From a bacterium (GTDB lineage Bacteria > Spirochaetota > Spirochaetia > JABEVK01): a stretch of 8,094 nt of DNA. Of this stretch, positions 6,478-8,094 are shown piece after piece. The notes under the pieces were generated by a model, which saw nothing but the letters and a program-made list of their open reading frames with translations, made no database searches and was not told the origin of the DNA. The translations under genes and the position numbers were made by a program. Location: positions 1 through 8,094 of the forward strand of contig JAJXVP010000117.1 of NCBI GenBank assembly GCA_021782055.1, given 5' to 3'. The first letter of the stretch is position 1. Every line of letters begins with the position of its first letter.

Positions 6478-7739
6478 GAGAATTGCTCGGCCGTCATTCG
6501 TTACGTTACGGTTCTGAAATGCTCTGGGAAGTTCTGCCTGGTCACCGGGTGGCTTCCTTGGGCTTTTTTTATTCTGTTGGGTCTCGTGAAGATCCTGTAG
6601 GCAAAGAGGGCGTTGCCCATTTTGTGGAGCACTTTCTCTTTAAGGGGACAAGGTCGTTTTCTGCAACCTCTTTGGCACGTGAAATCGAACGGCTTGGTGG
6701 TGAGATAAACGCCTATACCGATCGCGCAGAAATTGGTTTTACCTGTACAGTTCCCGTCGCTTCTTGGGAAACTGCTCTCCTGGTTCTTATCGAGCTTTGT
6801 TGTTTTCCAACTTTTCCTCAACACGAATTTCAAAAAGAAAAAAATGTTATCCTCAGTGAGATTCAATCGGCCAATGAAGACCCAGAAGAGCTCTCGTATG
6901 AAAGCTTTTTAAGCCGAATTCATCCTGGCCACCCTGAACTACACCCCGTTGGAGGGACGGTTTCTAGCGTAGAAAAACTGACTTTGGAAGACCTCTCGAC
7001 CTGGAAAATGGAATTTCTTCGCGACAGTGCGTTGGTTTTTGCCTGGGCTGGAGATTTAGATCCCTTGGCTGTCGAGTCACGTTTTGAGTCGCTTCGCGGG
7101 GTTCGGGAACAGACTTTAGCGAAACGACATTTACCTCCTGTTCTCAAGCCGCGAGGTTTTGTTGATTACGAAAATTCTGACTTTCAGATGCTTCAAGTCC
7201 TTTTAGGTTGGCACTACCCGCAGAAGCCTGAGATTTTAACGTCCTTGGGTTTGCAGATATTTAGCACTTTCTGGGCCGAAACTATGATTTCACGCTTATT
7301 TCAAAACCTAAGAGAAAATTTAGGCCTTTGTTACGCGGTTGGAAGCCAAGTGTGGGAAACTGAGGATCTTAGTGGGGTTCACACTTTTTTGTCGGCGTCT
7401 CCCGAGCAGGCCATAGAACTTTTACACGCTCTTCGCGTTCAAATCAAAGAGCTTGAAGTTCCGCCCTCGGTGCAAGAATGGGAGGACGCTAAGAATGCGC
7501 TAGCAGGTTCACTGTTGATCGCTTCCGAACGGTCCGAAGCTCGAATGGTCAGGCTTTTTGCCCATTGGAATCGCTGGCGGAGTATCCCCGTTTGGGGCGA
7601 AACCTACCAGCAGATTCTCTCGCTAGACCGAGAACCTTTTTGGACTACCTGGAAAAATGCTTGTCAACTTGACCAGACCTCCCTGCTTTTATGGGGAAAA
7701 GGCGCAAAAAAAATCCTCAAGAAAGCTGGTTGGCCGTGA
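6462..7739 (+). CDS. M16 family zinc metallopeptidase (insulinase/processing-peptidase type)
   Basis: Single-chain M16 peptidase of 425 residues, similar in length to the Bacillus MlpA/YmxG and mitochondrial processing peptidase beta type. The inverted zinc motif HFVEH is at 53-57, with His53 and His57 as ligands and Glu56 as catalytic base, followed by FLFKGT. The third ligand fits Glu133 in [14 protein letters not shown], 76 residues after His57, the usual spacing. [17 protein letters not shown] and [11 protein letters not shown] are typical of the first domain. The second domain carries [12 protein letters not shown] with Arg284 and Tyr291, the substrate-binding Arg/Tyr pair. No signal peptide or membrane segment is visible, so it is probably cytoplasmic. 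GTG 6462 overlaps the pnp stop; TTG 6471 is an alternative, three codons later, with a better Shine-Dalgarno. An M16 gene after pnp is common in bacteria. The natural substrate is unknown. Confidence 0.93.
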   Translation: MSSLTRELLGRHSLRYGSEMLWEVLPGHRVASLGFFYSVGSREDPVGKEGVAHFVEHFLFKGTRSFSATSLAREIERLGGEINAYTDRAEIGFTCTVPVASWETALLVLIELCCFPTFPQHEFQKEKNVILSEIQSANEDPEELSYESFLSRIHPGHPELHPVGGTVSSVEKLTLEDLSTWKMEFLRDSALVFAWAGDLDPLAVESRFESLRGVREQTLAKRHLPPVLKPRGFVDYENSDFQMLQVLLGWHYPQKPEILTSLGLQIFSTFWAETMISRLFQNLRENLGLCYAVGSQVWETEDLSGVHTFLSASPEQAIELLHALRVQIKELEVPPSVQEWEDAKNALAGSLLIASERSEARMVRLFAHWNRWRSIPVWGETYQQILSLDREPFWTTWKNACQLDQTSLLLWGKGAKKILKKAGWP

Positions 7740-8094
7740 GAAAGATTCTTGGGGTCACTAGCGTTTTGGGGTTTTTATTCCTTTCTTGTCTCACAGCCCC
7801 TGCTTTTCGCGAACAACCGACTTGGTTTTCTACACCAGTTAGCCCTTTTAGCCTGTCAACACAAGAACAAGCTACCATACGAGTATTACCTCCTGTGAAG
7901 TTCGCCACAAATCCTTATCACCTGGTTAACGTCGCTCCCGACCTGCTCTACCACCCTCAAAAAAACGTACCCCCCAGTCGCTTCATGTCTCAACATTTTC
8001 TCGATTGGCAAAAGATTTTTTCAACGTTGGATTTAGGAAAAAAGATTGTTCTTTTGCAACACTTGACCAATTTGTCACACGATTTTCCTGAAAA
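7736..8094 (+). CDS. predicted lipoprotein of unknown function (3' partial)
   Basis: An open frame runs to the window edge, 119 codons without a stop. From GTG 7736, which overlaps the protease TGA as GTGA, the peptide begins [18 protein letters not shown]. That is a basic N-region, a hydrophobic core, then Cys18 preceded by FLS. This resembles a lipoprotein signal peptide with the relaxed lipobox found in spirochaetes, predicting an export and lipid-anchored protein. The mature part starts LTAPAFREQPTWFSTP, is Pro/Thr/Ser-rich at first, and later carries a mixed segment with DWQKIFSTLDLGKKIVLLQHL. I recognise no family. An in-frame ATG at 7691 would add 15 mostly charged residues (start [11 protein letters not shown]); neither start has a clear Shine-Dalgarno. 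It is probably the last or next gene of the same operon. Confidence 0.7.
   Translation, partial: MRKILGVTSVLGFLFLSCLTAPAFREQPTWFSTPVSPFSLSTQEQATIRVLPPVKFATNPYHLVNVAPDLLYHPQKNVPPSRFMSQHFLDWQKIFSTLDLGKKIVLLQHLTNLSHDFPE

Noticed and set aside
6501..6866. 121-codon minus-strand open frame opposite the M16 gene
   Set aside because: The plus-strand frame encodes intact zinc-binding motifs here, and the minus-strand peptide shows no family signature.

Overview
The window is one uninterrupted, all-plus-strand block of translation and RNA-metabolism genes. In order it holds infB (5' end cut off), rbfA, truB, a ribF-like gene, rpsO, pnp, an M16 zinc protease, and the start of a predicted lipoprotein (3' end cut off). 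The order closely follows the infB-rbfA-truB-ribF-rpsO-pnp-M16 arrangement of Bacillus and many other bacteria. Neighbouring genes are separated by at most 10 bp or overlap. There is no intergenic promoter space, no intrinsic terminator, and no tRNA, rRNA, CRISPR array or mobile element. The block therefore looks like the downstream part of a single translationally coupled operon.

The organism is most likely a spirochaete or a close relative, with moderate confidence. This rests on remembered family features: the Gly/Arg/Pro/Gln/Asp-rich N-terminal stretch of IF-2, the IF-2 P-loop continuing GKTKLLD, the [20 protein letters not shown] run in PNPase, and a relaxed lipobox (FLSC) in the last gene. 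Base composition looks like the mid-40s in percent GC by eye; I did not compute it.

Region by region: 1-2135 is IF-2; 2139-2489 is ribosome-binding factor A; 2470-3309 is tRNA pseudouridine-55 synthase; 3309-4058 is an FMN adenylyltransferase-like RibF that lacks a recognisable riboflavin kinase domain; 4068-4337 is ribosomal protein S15; 4348-6465 is polynucleotide phosphorylase; 6462-7739 is a single-chain M16 peptidase; 7736-8094 is a partial lipoprotein of unknown function. Functionally, IF-2, RbfA, TruB and S15 serve initiation, 30S maturation and tRNA modification. PNPase degrades RNA, RibF supplies flavin cofactor, and the M16 protease probably acts in the cytoplasm.

This is largely an ordinary housekeeping operon, and I found no new multi-gene system. 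The points worth a second look are the missing kinase half of RibF together with altered adenylyltransferase motifs, and several perfect inverted repeats placed just before or across gene starts. These are a 10-bp stem about 90 nt before rpsO, a cluster of small stems in rpsO before pnp, and a long stem spanning the pnp/M16 junction. An A8 run near the end of the M16 gene also sits where a -1 slip would enter the lipoprotein frame.
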